Assembly: GCA_903850425.1 (NCBI GenBank)
Contig: CAINLR010000099.1
Location: 30,848 to 94,847, forward strand
Length of the DNA: 64,000 bases
Direction: 5' to 3'
Origin: an uncultured Verrucomicrobia subdivision 3 bacterium
Lineage (GTDB): Bacteria > Verrucomicrobiota > Verrucomicrobiia > Limisphaerales > UBA11358
Shown: one piece after another, positions 9,178-19,296 of the stretch
Layout: every line of letters begins with the position of its first letter
Position numbering within the stretch: the first letter of the stretch is position 1
Program-made: the position numbers and the translations under genes
Notes under the pieces: model-generated
What the model saw: the letters and a program-made list of their open reading frames with translations, nothing else
Told to the model about the DNA's origin: nothing
Database searches by the model: none

Positions 9178-11721
9178 TCAGCGTTTATTGACCGTTGGTT
9201 TTTCCGTCACGAACATGGTGGTGCCAGTCATGGTGCTGCCGGTTTCAACTCTTTTTTTTTGAGGTTCGACCGGCGCTTCATCCTGCGCCAGGTCTTCTTC
9301 TGGAATCCGCATGGAGTAAAACGAGCGATAGATAAACACCAGGGCGATGATGAAGAAAAAGCCGCCGATGAGCGTCTTGACGCTTTGGCTCGGAATGGTC
9401 ACCGCAATCTCCACCGCGAGCAAACCAAAGAGCGTGGTGAACTTGATCACCGGATTCAGCGCCACGGACGAGGTGTCCTTGAACGGATCGCCGACCGTGT
9501 CGCCGACGATGGTGGCGTCATGGAGCGGCGTGCCTTTCTTGCGGAGTTCCACCTCGACAATTTTCTTGGCGTTATCCCATGCGCCGCCGGCATTCGCCAT
9601 GAAGATGGCCTGGAATAACCCGAAGAACGCAATGGCGATGAGATAGCTGATGAAGAAATACGGATTGAAAAACGCCAGTGACAGCGCGAGGCAGAAGATG
9701 ACAATAAATATATTCCACATGCCTTTCTGCGCATAGACCGTGCAGATGCGGACAACTTCTTTGCTGTCCTTTTCCGAGGCCGTGGTGGCGTCCAGCTGCA
9801 TGTGTTCCTGAATGTAAACCACGGCCCGATACGCGCCGGTGACGACGGCCTGCGTGCTGGCACCGGTGAACCAATAAATCACCGCTCCGCCCATGAGCAG
9901 ACCGAAAATAATTTCCGGTTGCACGAGGCTCAAGTGGCTGATGACGTTGCCGAACATATTCTCGAGCAAAATAATGATGCCGAAAACCATCGTGGTCGCG
10001 CCGACGACCGCGGTGCCGATGAGCACGGGCTTGGCCGTGGCCTTGAAGGTGTTGCCGGCCCCGTCATTCTTTTCAAGCTGATGTTTGGCGTTCTCGAAGT
10101 CGGGTTTGAAGCCGAAGTCGCGTTGGATTTCCGCGCTGACGTTGGGCCGCGCTTCGATGCGGCTTAATTCATAAACCGACTGCGCGTTGTCCGTTACCGG
10201 GCCATAGCTGTCCACGGCGATTGTCACCGGCCCCATGCCGAGGAAACCGAAGGCGACCAGGCCGAAGGCGAAGATTGGTGCGGCAAATTTGAATTTCTCC
10301 GGCATCAGCGCGACGATCGGCGAATCCGTGTAGGTCGCCAGCAGGCACGCGCAAAACATCAGGACCAGAATGCACAAGCCCATCCAGAACGCGGAGAAGT
10401 TGCCCGCGACCAGGCCGGACAAAATGTTCAGCGACGCCCCGCCGTGCTTCGAGCAGGTGGTGACTTCCTTGACGTGCTGGGATTTGGTGCTCGTGAAAAC
10501 CTTGGTGAATTCGGGAATCACCGCGCCGGCGACCGTGCCGCACGAAATGATGGCGGACAAGACCCACCATAATTCCGGATTGATGCCCGTCTGTTTTGAG
10601 AGCAGAAAATAACTCGCGAGAAACGTGAAGACGATGGACACGGCCGAGGTGATCCATACCAGATGGGTCAGCGGCGCTTCAAAATCAAAATCTTTCAGCC
10701 CGCCAAATTTTGCTTTCGTCAGCCCTTCATTCAAAAAATACGAAACCAGCGAAGTGATAATCATCAATGCCCGCATGGTGAAAAGCCACACGATGAGCGT
10801 CGCGCAAATCAACTGGCTGCTTGCCAGCGCCAGCGCGAGGAACGCGATCAGCGCCACGCCGGTCACCCCGTAGGTCTCAAAACCGTCCGCGCTCGGCCCG
10901 ACCGAGTCACCGGCGTTGTCGCCGGTGCAATCGGCGATGACGCCGGGATTCTTCGGATCATCTTCCGGCAATTTGAACACAATTTTCATCAGGTCACTGC
11001 CGATGTCGGCGATCTTCGTGAAGATGCCGCCGCAGATGCGCAGCACGCTGGCACCGAGCGATTCACCAATCGCGAACCCGATGAAGCACGGGCCGACGAG
11101 ATGGTTTGGCAGGAAAATCAAAATGCTGATCATGAAAAACAGCTCCACACAGACGAGCAACAGGCCCACGCTCATGCCCGAGCGCAACGGGATGCCGACG
11201 ATGTTGATCGGATTGCCTTTGAGGGCGGCGAAGGCGGTGCGCGAATTGGCGGTGGTGTTGATGCGGATGCCGAACCACGCGACGCCGTAGCTGCCGAGAA
11301 TGCCCAAAACGGAGGCGGCGAGAATCACCGCCGTGTTGCCGAAGCTGACGCCTTCCAGGACTTTAAAATAAAAGAAAATGCAGGTGGCAATGAGCAGCCA
11401 GAGGATGGCGAGAAACTTGCCCTGCTGGAACAGATAAGTTTTGCAGGTCTCCCAGATCGTCTGCGAAACGTCGGCCATGGTCTGATGCACGGGTAGCGCC
11501 TTGGTCTGCCAGTATTGCACGAGGCCGAACACCGCGCCGATGGCGCAGACGACGATGCCCAGATACATCAGCGTGATGCCGTTGACACCGCCGAGGGCAT
11601 CGAAGGTCACGTTATCGAGCAACGGAATTTTCAAATCCGCCTCGCTGGCGTGCAGGCTGGTGGCGGTCAGGAGCAGGGCGAGCGCGCCGAGTTTGGCTGG
11701 GATTATTTTGGGCAGTTGCAT
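9178..11721 (-). CDS. hppA: Membrane-bound ion-translocating pyrophosphatase
   Basis: DCTGDNAGDSVGPSADGFETYGVTG, GPVTDNAQSVYE, GNTFKATAKP, NAGGAWDNAKK, DATIVGDTVGDPFKDTSSVALNPVIKF; multi-TM. Confidence 0.95.
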   Translation of the reverse strand: MQLPKIIPAKLGALALLLTATSLHASEADLKIPLLDNVTFDALGGVNGITLMYLGIVVCAIGAVFGLVQYWQTKALPVHQTMADVSQTIWETCKTYLFQQGKFLAILWLLIATCIFFYFKVLEGVSFGNTAVILAASVLGILGSYGVAWFGIRINTTANSRTAFAALKGNPINIVGIPLRSGMSVGLLLVCVELFFMISILIFLPNHLVGPCFIGFAIGESLGASVLRICGGIFTKIADIGSDLMKIVFKLPEDDPKNPGVIADCTGDNAGDSVGPSADGFETYGVTGVALIAFLALALASSQLICATLIVWLFTMRALMIITSLVSYFLNEGLTKAKFGGLKDFDFEAPLTHLVWITSAVSIVFTFLASYFLLSKQTGINPELWWVLSAIISCGTVAGAVIPEFTKVFTSTKSQHVKEVTTCSKHGGASLNILSGLVAGNFSAFWMGLCILVLMFCACLLATYTDSPIVALMPEKFKFAAPIFAFGLVAFGFLGMGPVTIAVDSYGPVTDNAQSVYELSRIEARPNVSAEIQRDFGFKPDFENAKHQLEKNDGAGNTFKATAKPVLIGTAVVGATTMVFGIIILLENMFGNVISHLSLVQPEIIFGLLMGGAVIYWFTGASTQAVVTGAYRAVVYIQEHMQLDATTASEKDSKEVVRICTVYAQKGMWNIFIVIFCLALSLAFFNPYFFISYLIAIAFFGLFQAIFMANAGGAWDNAKKIVEVELRKKGTPLHDATIVGDTVGDPFKDTSSVALNPVIKFTTLFGLLAVEIAVTIPSQSVKTLIGGFFFIIALVFIYRSFYSMRIPEEDLAQDEAPVEPQKKRVETGSTMTGTTMFVTEKPTVNKR

Positions 11722-12442
11722 ATTTTGTTTTGGCGATGGCAATTATTGTTGCTGGGTTTTGGCGGGATATGAAACGAACTTAATCAAGTAACATATTGCG
11801 CACTTTAAATCTGATGCGAATATCGGGTTTTGGCTTCTCCTAAATTGACAATAAGTTTGCATTTTTTGAAGTGACTGCGCCGCCGATGCCAACCATTGAG
11901 GTGTCGGCCGAGGACGCGCATAGCCGGGACAGAGCAGACGGGCACGCCAGATTACCCGCGCTGTTTGCGCCAAATGGCCTCGCGCTTGACTTTCATCTTG
12001 CCGATGCATTTTAACGCCAAGGCGCAGGAGTTTAGCCAATTGATCCGCTCGCGGATCAGCCTCCCCCTTTGGAGTGTGGGCGGAATTTGAATCACAATCG
12101 CGGTGGTGCAAACTGCCAACACGACCCCTGCCGCGATCATCAGGTCCGTGAAAGGTCAAATCCTGTGCCGTCGGTTGTTTGGCACAACAAAAAACCGGGC
12201 GGAAAGTAAACGCTGAGACGCAACGGTTGCTGGGTCTGCCGCGATTGCGGTCGGGTCAAGCTGCCCCCTGAAATCCCCTGATAATATTGTTCGGTTCGGT
12301 TTGATTATCTTCAACAATTGTCCGGCTTGGGAAACGGCGCAACGGCAAGACAATTTATGGTGACTATTTGACAAGCATTGTGGGGAACGCGCTGGTTTAG
12401 TCTGGTTAATTGAAGTTGCTCGCAGTAAAAGACCAATTAACT

Positions 12443-12970
12443 ATGAATGCCGCCGTTGCCACGCCGCAAAAAAATCAGAATCGAATTCAGGCTGTCCTGA
12501 AGCACGCCAGCGGGGACAAACGCTTCAAGATTCTGGAAGTCCACATGAAGAAGCATCAGTTCCGGCAGGATGCTTTGATCGAAGTGCTTCACAAGGCGCA
12601 GGAACTCTTTGGCTTTCTCGAAGATGACCTGCTGTTGTTCATCTCCGTCAAGCTGAAGCTGCCGCCGAGTCGCGTGTATGGCGTCGCGACATTTTATCAT
12701 TTCTTCCAGCTCAAACCGCAGGGCGAACACACTTGTGTCGTTTGCATGGGCACCGCCTGCTATGTGAAGGGCGCGGACAAGGTCATCGCGGCCGTGCAGG
12801 CGCACGCGAAAATCAAACCGGGCGAGACCACGCCGGACAACAAGGTTTCTTTACTGACCGCCCGTTGCATTGGGGCGTGCGGGATCGCGCCGGCGGTCGT
12901 TTATGACGGCACGGTCACGCCGCGCGTCACCCCGGAAGCCGCCGTCGAACAAATCAAGAAGTGGATGTAA
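12443..12970 (+). CDS. hoxE: Bidirectional [NiFe]-hydrogenase diaphorase subunit HoxE (NuoE-like [2Fe-2S])
   Basis: [40 protein letters not shown]...[17 protein letters not shown]; first gene of hox cluster. Confidence 0.9.
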   Translation: MNAAVATPQKNQNRIQAVLKHASGDKRFKILEVHMKKHQFRQDALIEVLHKAQELFGFLEDDLLLFISVKLKLPPSRVYGVATFYHFFQLKPQGEHTCVVCMGTACYVKGADKVIAAVQAHAKIKPGETTPDNKVSLLTARCIGACGIAPAVVYDGTVTPRVTPEAAVEQIKKWM

Positions 12971-12971
12971 T

Positions 12972-14621
12972 ATGTTGCACAACGATCTTCTCCAAATCAA
13001 AGAAAAGGAACTAGCCGGGCGCAAGCCGTTCACGCTGCGCTGCTGCATGGCCGCCGGCTGCATGTCGTCCGATTCCAAAGGCGTCAAACAACAGCTCGAA
13101 CAAGCCGTCGCCGAAGCGGGGTTGCAGGATCAGGTCGAGGTGCGCGGCGTGGGCTGCATGAAACTCTGCTGCCAGGGTCCGCTGGTGCAGGCCGACCCGA
13201 CCGGCGTTCTCTACGAAAAAGTTTCACCGCAGGATGCCGCGCCGATTATCGCCGCGCTCAACGGGGCGCAGAACAACCTTGCTAAAAGTGATCCCAACGC
13301 GCCGTTCTTCGCCAAGCAACATTCCATCGTGCTCGCGAACAGCGGCATTATTGATCCAGAGCGCATTGAGAGCTACATCGCCGCCGATGGCTATCTGGCG
13401 TTGCACGAGGTGCTGAACGAGATGACGCCCAAAGACGTCGTTGAGGCGATGGTCAAGAGCGGCTTGCGTGGTCGTGGCGGAGCGGGTTTTCCCACCGGCC
13501 TCAAATGGGGCACAGTGGCGAAATCTGCCGGCGCGAAGAAATACGTTATTTGCAACGCCGACGAGGGCGACCCTGGCGCGTTCATGGATCGCAGCGTGTT
13601 GGAGAGTGATCCGCACGCGGTGCTCGAAGGCATGGCCATCGCGGCTTACGCGGTGGGCGCGGATCAAGGATTCATGTATGTGCGCGCGGAATATCCGCTC
13701 GCCATCAGCCGGCTCCAAATCGCCATCAAGCAGGCCAAGCAAATGGGTTTGCTGGGCGCGGGCATTTTTGAATCGCCGTTTAATTTCAACGTGGACATCC
13801 GCATTGGTGCGGGCGCGTTCGTGTGCGGCGAGGAAACCGCGCTCATGGCGTCCGTGGAAGGCAAGCGGGGCACGCCGCGGCCGCGGCCGCCGTTCCCGGC
13901 CGAGAGCGGTTTGTTTGGCTGCCCGACGCTGTTGAACAACGTGGAAACGTTCGCCAACGTCGCGCCCATCTACCGCAAAGGCGCGGAATGGTTCGCGGGC
14001 ATCGGCACGGAAAAAAGCAAGGGCACCAAAGTTTTCGCGCTCGCCGGCAAAATCAAGAACACCGGCCTGATCGAAGTGCCGATGGGCACGCCGATGCGCA
14101 CCATCGTCGAAGACATGGGTGGCGGCGCCCCCGACGGCGGCAAGATCAAGGCGGTGCAAACCGGCGGCCCGTCCGGCGGTTGCATTCCGTCGCAGCATCT
14201 CGACACGCCGGTGGATTACGAATCGCTCGGCAAACTCGGCTCGATCATGGGCTCGGGCGGCATGATTGTGATGGACGAGACCACGGGCATGGTGGATGTG
14301 GCCCGGTTTTTCATGGAGTTCTGCATGGAAGAATCCTGCGGCAAGTGCATTCCCTGCCGTGCCGGCACGGTGCAGATGCATAATATTTTGGATAAAATTC
14401 TCCAGCGCAAGGCGACCGCGCGTGACCTTGCCAAGCTGGAGGAACTTTGTGACATGGTTAAAAACACCAGCCTCTGCGGCCTCGGCCAGACCGCGCCGAA
14501 TCCGACGTTGAGCACGCTGCGCTTTTTCCGCAACGAATATGAAGAGTTGTTGCAGCCGGACAAATTTGGTCCGCGCGGCACGGACGCAGCCACGGCGCAA
14601 CCAACTGCGGCGACCCAATAA
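12972..14621 (+). CDS. hoxF: Bidirectional hydrogenase diaphorase subunit HoxF (NuoF-like)
   Basis: [46 protein letters not shown]; probable start [16 protein letters not shown] at 12972. Confidence 0.93.
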   Translation: MLHNDLLQIKEKELAGRKPFTLRCCMAAGCMSSDSKGVKQQLEQAVAEAGLQDQVEVRGVGCMKLCCQGPLVQADPTGVLYEKVSPQDAAPIIAALNGAQNNLAKSDPNAPFFAKQHSIVLANSGIIDPERIESYIAADGYLALHEVLNEMTPKDVVEAMVKSGLRGRGGAGFPTGLKWGTVAKSAGAKKYVICNADEGDPGAFMDRSVLESDPHAVLEGMAIAAYAVGADQGFMYVRAEYPLAISRLQIAIKQAKQMGLLGAGIFESPFNFNVDIRIGAGAFVCGEETALMASVEGKRGTPRPRPPFPAESGLFGCPTLLNNVETFANVAPIYRKGAEWFAGIGTEKSKGTKVFALAGKIKNTGLIEVPMGTPMRTIVEDMGGGAPDGGKIKAVQTGGPSGGCIPSQHLDTPVDYESLGKLGSIMGSGGMIVMDETTGMVDVARFFMEFCMEESCGKCIPCRAGTVQMHNILDKILQRKATARDLAKLEELCDMVKNTSLCGLGQTAPNPTLSTLRFFRNEYEELLQPDKFGPRGTDAATAQPTAATQ

Positions 14622-14633
14622 CAATATTATTTT

Positions 14634-15353
14634 ATGGCTGCCAAGACACTGACTATTGACGGCAAACAGATCACCGCCGAGGAGGGCGCCACCGTTTTGC
14701 AGGTGGCGCGCGAGGCGGGCGTGAACATTCCCACGCTCTGCCATCTCGAAGGCGTTTACGATGTCGGCGCGTGCCGCCTTTGCCTCGTGGAGGTCGCCGG
14801 CGTGGCCAAACTGCTCCCGGCCTGCACCACGAAAGTGGCCGAAGGCATGGACATCAAAACCGACAGCGAGCGCCTGCGGAAATATCGCCGCATGACGCTG
14901 GAGTTGCTGTTCGCCGAGCGGAATCACGTCTGTGCGGTGTGCGTGTCCAACGGCCATTGCGAACTGCAGACGCTGGCGTATTCGCAGGGCATGGAGCACG
15001 TCCGCTACGATTACACTTTTCCGAAATGGAACGTGGACACCACGCACCGGCTCTTTGGCATGGACCATAATCGCTGCGTGCTGTGTTCGCGCTGCGTCCG
15101 CGTTTGCTGGCATATCGAGGGTGCCGGAACGAAGAATGTTTCTGGTCGCGGCAGCCTTTCCAAAATTATCACGGACCTGAACCAGCCTTGGGGCCAGGCC
15201 GCTTCCTGCACCGAATGCGGCAAATGCGTCATGGCCTGCCCGACGGGCGCGCTGTTCAACAAAGGCGTGACCGTGGGCGAAATGGAACGCGACCGCGACA
15301 AGCTGGAATTCATCGTCACTGCGCGTGAAAAGAAGCAATGGATCGCCGAATAA
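14634..15353 (+). CDS. hoxU: Bidirectional hydrogenase subunit HoxU (NuoG-like, FeS)
   Basis: CHLEGVYDVGACRLCLVEVAG; CAVCVSNGHCELQ; CVLCSRCVRVC; CTECGKCVMACPTGAL. Confidence 0.93.
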   Translation: MAAKTLTIDGKQITAEEGATVLQVAREAGVNIPTLCHLEGVYDVGACRLCLVEVAGVAKLLPACTTKVAEGMDIKTDSERLRKYRRMTLELLFAERNHVCAVCVSNGHCELQTLAYSQGMEHVRYDYTFPKWNVDTTHRLFGMDHNRCVLCSRCVRVCWHIEGAGTKNVSGRGSLSKIITDLNQPWGQAASCTECGKCVMACPTGALFNKGVTVGEMERDRDKLEFIVTAREKKQWIAE

Positions 15354-15364
15354 TTATTTGAAAT

Positions 15365-15910
15365 ATGAAGATTCGTTTGGCCACAGTTTGGTTGGGCGGC
15401 TGCTCCGGCTGCCACATGTCGTTCTTGGACCTCGATGAGTTTCTCATTGATCTCGCCGACGCCGTGGACCTGGTTTACAGCCCCGTCGTGGACGTGAAAG
15501 ATTATCCTGAAAATGTGGACTTGTGCCTGATCGAAGGTGCCGTCTGCAACGAGGACAATCTGGAAATTCTCCACAAAATTCGTGCGCGGACGAAGGTGCT
15601 CGTGTCCTTCGGCGACTGCGCGGTCACGGGCAACGTGCCGGCCATGCGCAACCAGTTTGGCATTGATAACGCGGAAAATGTTTTGCAGCGCGCCTACGTC
15701 GAGAACGCGCAGAACAATCCCAGCGTGCCCAAGGCCGACGGCATCGTGCCGCAACTGCTGGCAAACGTGGTGCCCGTGCATGAAGTCGTCCACGTCGAAT
15801 ACTTTTTGCCCGGCTGTCCGCCGCCCGCCGCGCGCATCAAATCGCTGGTCGCGCAACTGCTCGCCGGCACCGCGCCAAAGCAGGAGGGCGAACAATTGAA
15901 ATTCGGTTGA
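15365..15910 (+). CDS. hoxY: [NiFe]-hydrogenase small subunit HoxY
   Basis: [41 protein letters not shown]. Confidence 0.93.
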   Translation: MKIRLATVWLGGCSGCHMSFLDLDEFLIDLADAVDLVYSPVVDVKDYPENVDLCLIEGAVCNEDNLEILHKIRARTKVLVSFGDCAVTGNVPAMRNQFGIDNAENVLQRAYVENAQNNPSVPKADGIVPQLLANVVPVHEVVHVEYFLPGCPPPAARIKSLVAQLLAGTAPKQEGEQLKFG

Positions 15911-15919
15911 AAATTTGTT

Positions 15920-17344
15920 ATGTCAAAACGCATCATCATTGATCCGGTGACCCGCATCGAGGGCCACGCCAAGATCAGCATCTACATGGACGACGCCGGC
16001 AACGTGGCGGACGCGGAGTTTCATGTGGTCGAGTTTCGCGGCTTTGAAAAATTCTGCGAAGGCCGGCCTTACACCGAAATGCCCGCCATCACGCAGCGCA
16101 TTTGCGGCATCTGTCCGGTCAGCCATCTGCTCGCCTCCGCCAAAGCGGGCGACGCGCTCATGGCCGTCAACATTCCGCCCGCCGCCGATAAATTGCGCCG
16201 GCTGATGAACCTCGGCCAGATCATCCAGTCGCACGCCCTGAGCTTTTTCCATTTGAGCGCTCCCGACTTTTTGCTCGGCTGGGACACGGCTCCCGCGCAG
16301 CGCAATGTCTTCGGTTTGATCGCCGCGAACAAGGAATTGGCCCGCGCCGGCATCCGGTTGCGCCAGTTCGGCCAGGAAATCATCGAGATTCTCGGCGACA
16401 AAAAAATCCATCCCGCGTGGGCCGTTCCCGGCGGCGTGCGCACGGCGTTGAGCGACGAAGGCCGCGCCCGCATCCGCGCTTGGCTGCCCGAGGCGTTCGC
16501 CACGACCAAGGTTGCCTTCGACCTCTGGAAGAAGACGATGGAAACCCACCAGCGCGAAATCCAGATTTTCGGAAATTTTCCGTCGCTGTTTATGGGCCTT
16601 GTTGCCGAAGACGGCTCCTGGGAACACCACGGCGGCAAATTGCGTTTCTCCGATAGTAGCGGCAGCATTATCGCCGACCAGCTCGATGAGCAAAACTACC
16701 TGGATTTCATTGGCGAATCCGTGCAGGGTAACTCGTATCTCAAATCGCCTTACTACAAGCCGCTGGGTTTTCCCGAGGGAATTTATCGCGTCGGTCCGCT
16801 CGCGCGCCTGAATGTGTGCCAGCAGATGGGCGTGCCCAAGGCGGATGCGGAACTGAAGAAATTCAAGAAGCTCGGCCACGGCGCGGTCACGTCCTCGTTC
16901 CTGTATCACTACGCGCGGCTCATTGAGATTCTCGCAGGCATTGAATACGTCGAGCGCTACATGGACGATCCCGAGTTGTCGAACGATGATCTTCGCGCCG
17001 ATGCCGGCATCAACAGTTTGCGCGGCGTGGGCGTCAGCGAAGCCCCGCGCGGCACGATCTTCCACGACTACACCGTGGACCGCAACGGCCTGCTGCAAAA
17101 GGTGAATCTCATTGTCGCCACCGGGCAAAACAATCTGGCCATGAACCAGACTGTGGCGCAAATCGCGCGGCATTATGTTCGTGGCAGCACGATTCCCGAG
17201 CCGATGCTCAACCGTGTCGAACATGGCATCCGCTGCTACGACCCGTGCTTGAGCTGCTCGACGCACGCCGTCGGCCAGATGCCGCTGCACGTCCAATTGA
17301 TCGCGCCGGACGGCTCCGTGTTGAGCGAAGTTGAGCGCGGTTGA
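15920..17344 (+). CDS. hoxH: [NiFe]-hydrogenase large subunit HoxH
   Basis: [29 protein letters not shown]-terminal [10 protein letters not shown] followed by a cleavable-looking extension. Confidence 0.95.
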   Translation: MSKRIIIDPVTRIEGHAKISIYMDDAGNVADAEFHVVEFRGFEKFCEGRPYTEMPAITQRICGICPVSHLLASAKAGDALMAVNIPPAADKLRRLMNLGQIIQSHALSFFHLSAPDFLLGWDTAPAQRNVFGLIAANKELARAGIRLRQFGQEIIEILGDKKIHPAWAVPGGVRTALSDEGRARIRAWLPEAFATTKVAFDLWKKTMETHQREIQIFGNFPSLFMGLVAEDGSWEHHGGKLRFSDSSGSIIADQLDEQNYLDFIGESVQGNSYLKSPYYKPLGFPEGIYRVGPLARLNVCQQMGVPKADAELKKFKKLGHGAVTSSFLYHYARLIEILAGIEYVERYMDDPELSNDDLRADAGINSLRGVGVSEAPRGTIFHDYTVDRNGLLQKVNLIVATGQNNLAMNQTVAQIARHYVRGSTIPEPMLNRVEHGIRCYDPCLSCSTHAVGQMPLHVQLIAPDGSVLSEVERG

Positions 17345-17353
17345 AACTTGTTT

Positions 17354-17425
17354 GGAGCGCGGGCTTCAGCCCGCTTCAACGCGCGAATTGCGTTGGACGG
17401 TGAAGCGGCATAAATGCCGCGCTCC
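17354..17425. repeat. 72-bp nested palindromic (cloverleaf-like) intergenic repeat between hoxH and hoxW
   Basis: Outer GGAGCGCGG/CCGCGCTCC enclosing GCGGGCTtcAGCCCGC, CAACGCgcgaattGCGTTG and GCGGCATaaATGCCGC. Confidence 0.8.
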
Positions 17426-17509
17426 TGAAATTTTTGTCTATTGGGTTGGACAAAAAAAGCGCCGGCGGGGGAACGTTGTTTGGTCGTTACTCCGCCGGCA
17501 AATTTTTTC

Positions 17510-17962
17510 ATGCACGACCAAGCTGCCCTTCAAACGGAGATCCTCGTCATCGGCTACGGCAACACCTTGCGCGGCGACGACGGCGTTGGCCCTTGCGTGG
17601 CCGAGGTAATTGAGAAATTGCAGTTGCCCGGCGTGCGCACGCTCGCTTGCCCGATGCTCACGCCCGAACTCGCCGACCCGATTGCCCGCGCCGCCAAAGT
17701 CATCTTCGTGGACGCCGCCGTGGATGCCCCGAACGAAGTGCAGTGGCGCAAACTGGAGCCGAACGAGACCTCGCAACTCATGGCGCACGCCGCCGACCCG
17801 CGCACGATGTTGGCGCTCTCCCGCGATGTTTTTGGCCGCGTCCCCGAGGCCTGGTGGCTCACCATCCCCGCCGTGGATTTGGGTTTTCGCGAAGGCTTTT
17901 CTCCCTCCGTCCAACTTGGTCTTGCGGAGGCAGTGGAGAAGATTCAAACGTTCTGTCGCTGA
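17510..17962 (+). CDS. hoxW: Hydrogenase maturation protease HoxW
   Basis: ILVIGYGNTLRGDDGVGPCVAE; VIFVDAAVD; downstream of hoxH. Confidence 0.88.
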   Translation: MHDQAALQTEILVIGYGNTLRGDDGVGPCVAEVIEKLQLPGVRTLACPMLTPELADPIARAAKVIFVDAAVDAPNEVQWRKLEPNETSQLMAHAADPRTMLALSRDVFGRVPEAWWLTIPAVDLGFREGFSPSVQLGLAEAVEKIQTFCR

Positions 17963-18143
17963 ATCGGCGAAGCAAACAACTGATTTCCGTCACGACTCTA
18001 AATCACCCACCCCGGTTCGTCATGCGTTCATGTGAGCCATCTCCCAAAAGGTCGCTGACAATCCTGAATAGGCGATCCTTGGGCGGTGCGGGTGCAGCTT
18101 GGTTGCGGATGGCTTTGATAGCGCCGATTGGTTTCGGCGACGA

Positions 18144-18180
18144 TAAAAAAATCCCCGGGCGCTTTTGAAACGACCGGGGA
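18144..18180 (-). terminator. Rho-independent terminator of leuD
   Basis: On - strand: TCCCCGGtcgtttcaaaagcgCCCGGGGATTTTTTTATC. Confidence 0.75.
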
Positions 18181-18206
18181 GTCGGGAGCCGATTCACGAA
18201 CCCACT

Positions 18207-18758
18207 TTATTTTGCCGCAATCATTCCGCTCTGGCGGGCGTAATTGAAAATGCCGCCGGCATCCACCACCGGGCGCACGTCGCCGAGCGGTTTGAAATGA
18301 TACACCTTGCCGGTGGCCTGGGCGGTCACGGTCGCGGCGTCGAGATCCACGGTCACGATGTCGCCGGTTTTGAGGACGTCGCAAAGGCGCTCGGTGATTT
18401 CGCAGGGATAGAGTTCGCCGGTGGCCACGCAGTTGCGGAAGAAGATGCGCGCAAAACTCTCCGCCAGCACGAGCTGGCAGTTAGCCGAACCCATCGCGAT
18501 GGGCGCGTGTTCGCGCGAGCTGCCGCAGCCGAAGTTTTTCCCGCCGACGACGATGGGATAATCGCTGTCGAGCTGACCCGCCTTGACGTAGCGGATCGGG
18601 TAGAGCGACGCGGGCAGACCGTCAAGTGCGTAACTGCCAAGCTTCTCGTATTCCTCGGCAATGGTGGGCACGAGATTCAGAAACTGCGCGGAGATGATCT
18701 GGTCGGTGTCAATGTTGTCGCGCACGACATAAACGGGGCCGGTAAATACGGTTTGCAT
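18207..18758 (-). CDS. leuD: 3-isopropylmalate dehydratase small subunit
   Basis: [54 protein letters not shown]. Confidence 0.9.
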   Translation of the reverse strand: MQTVFTGPVYVVRDNIDTDQIISAQFLNLVPTIAEEYEKLGSYALDGLPASLYPIRYVKAGQLDSDYPIVVGGKNFGCGSSREHAPIAMGSANCQLVLAESFARIFFRNCVATGELYPCEITERLCDVLKTGDIVTVDLDAATVTAQATGKVYHFKPLGDVRPVVDAGGIFNYARQSGMIAAK

Positions 18759-18793
18759 GACTGCAATGTGCCGCGCGCGGACTGATTTTTCAA

Positions 18794-19264
18794 TCAAATA
18801 TCAATCGGCGGCGGGGCCGGCGGAACGGTCGGCAGCGCGGCGCGTTGCTCCCGTTTGCGCCAGGCGATCACCGCGGCGGTGCAGGCCGTCCAAGTGGGCA
18901 GCTCATCCACGAGCGGAACCAGCTCCACCACGAAAGTGGGCAGCAGGACAACATGAAAGCCGATGACCCAACTGACCAGAATCATCGCGACACAATCAAT
19001 CGCCTGATCTATCAACACCCAGCCGAGCGGGCCCAGGAGCAATTGCGCGCCGTCGGCCGCCACGGCGATGGCCAGCGCAAGGAGGATGCGCAGGCGGGTC
19101 AAGGGCCGGGCACGGAACCGGGCAATTAATTTCTCCGGTCGTTTCAAGGTGGGGATATTCCCTGACGGCGGTCCATAATTCAATCGCAGATATGCGGGCA
19201 TCCGCCGCCCGGTGCGAGGGGCTCTGCGAAACGGGCGGCAGTGCGCGGTATGTCCGCCAAGCAC
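18794..19264 (-). CDS. Hypothetical membrane protein
   Basis: Hydrophobic helices LRILLALAIAVAADGAQLLLGPLGWVLIDQAIDCVAMILVSWVIGFHVVLL; start codon uncertain. Confidence 0.55.
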   Translation of the reverse strand: MLGGHTAHCRPFRRAPRTGRRMPAYLRLNYGPPSGNIPTLKRPEKLIARFRARPLTRLRILLALAIAVAADGAQLLLGPLGWVLIDQAIDCVAMILVSWVIGFHVVLLPTFVVELVPLVDELPTWTACTAAVIAWRKREQRAALPTVPPAPPPIDI

Positions 19265-19296
19265 TGGTTAACCAACGGGAATGGCGACAAGTAAAT

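Noticed and set aside
11743-12440. Short ORFs between hppA and hoxE
   Set aside because: Very short, conflicting frames, no recognisable motifs; treated as intergenic.
13224-15338. 704-aa minus-strand ORF opposite hoxF/hoxU
   Set aside because: Composition-driven shadow ORF (His/Arg/Ala-rich); the + strand encodes conserved hydrogenase subunits.
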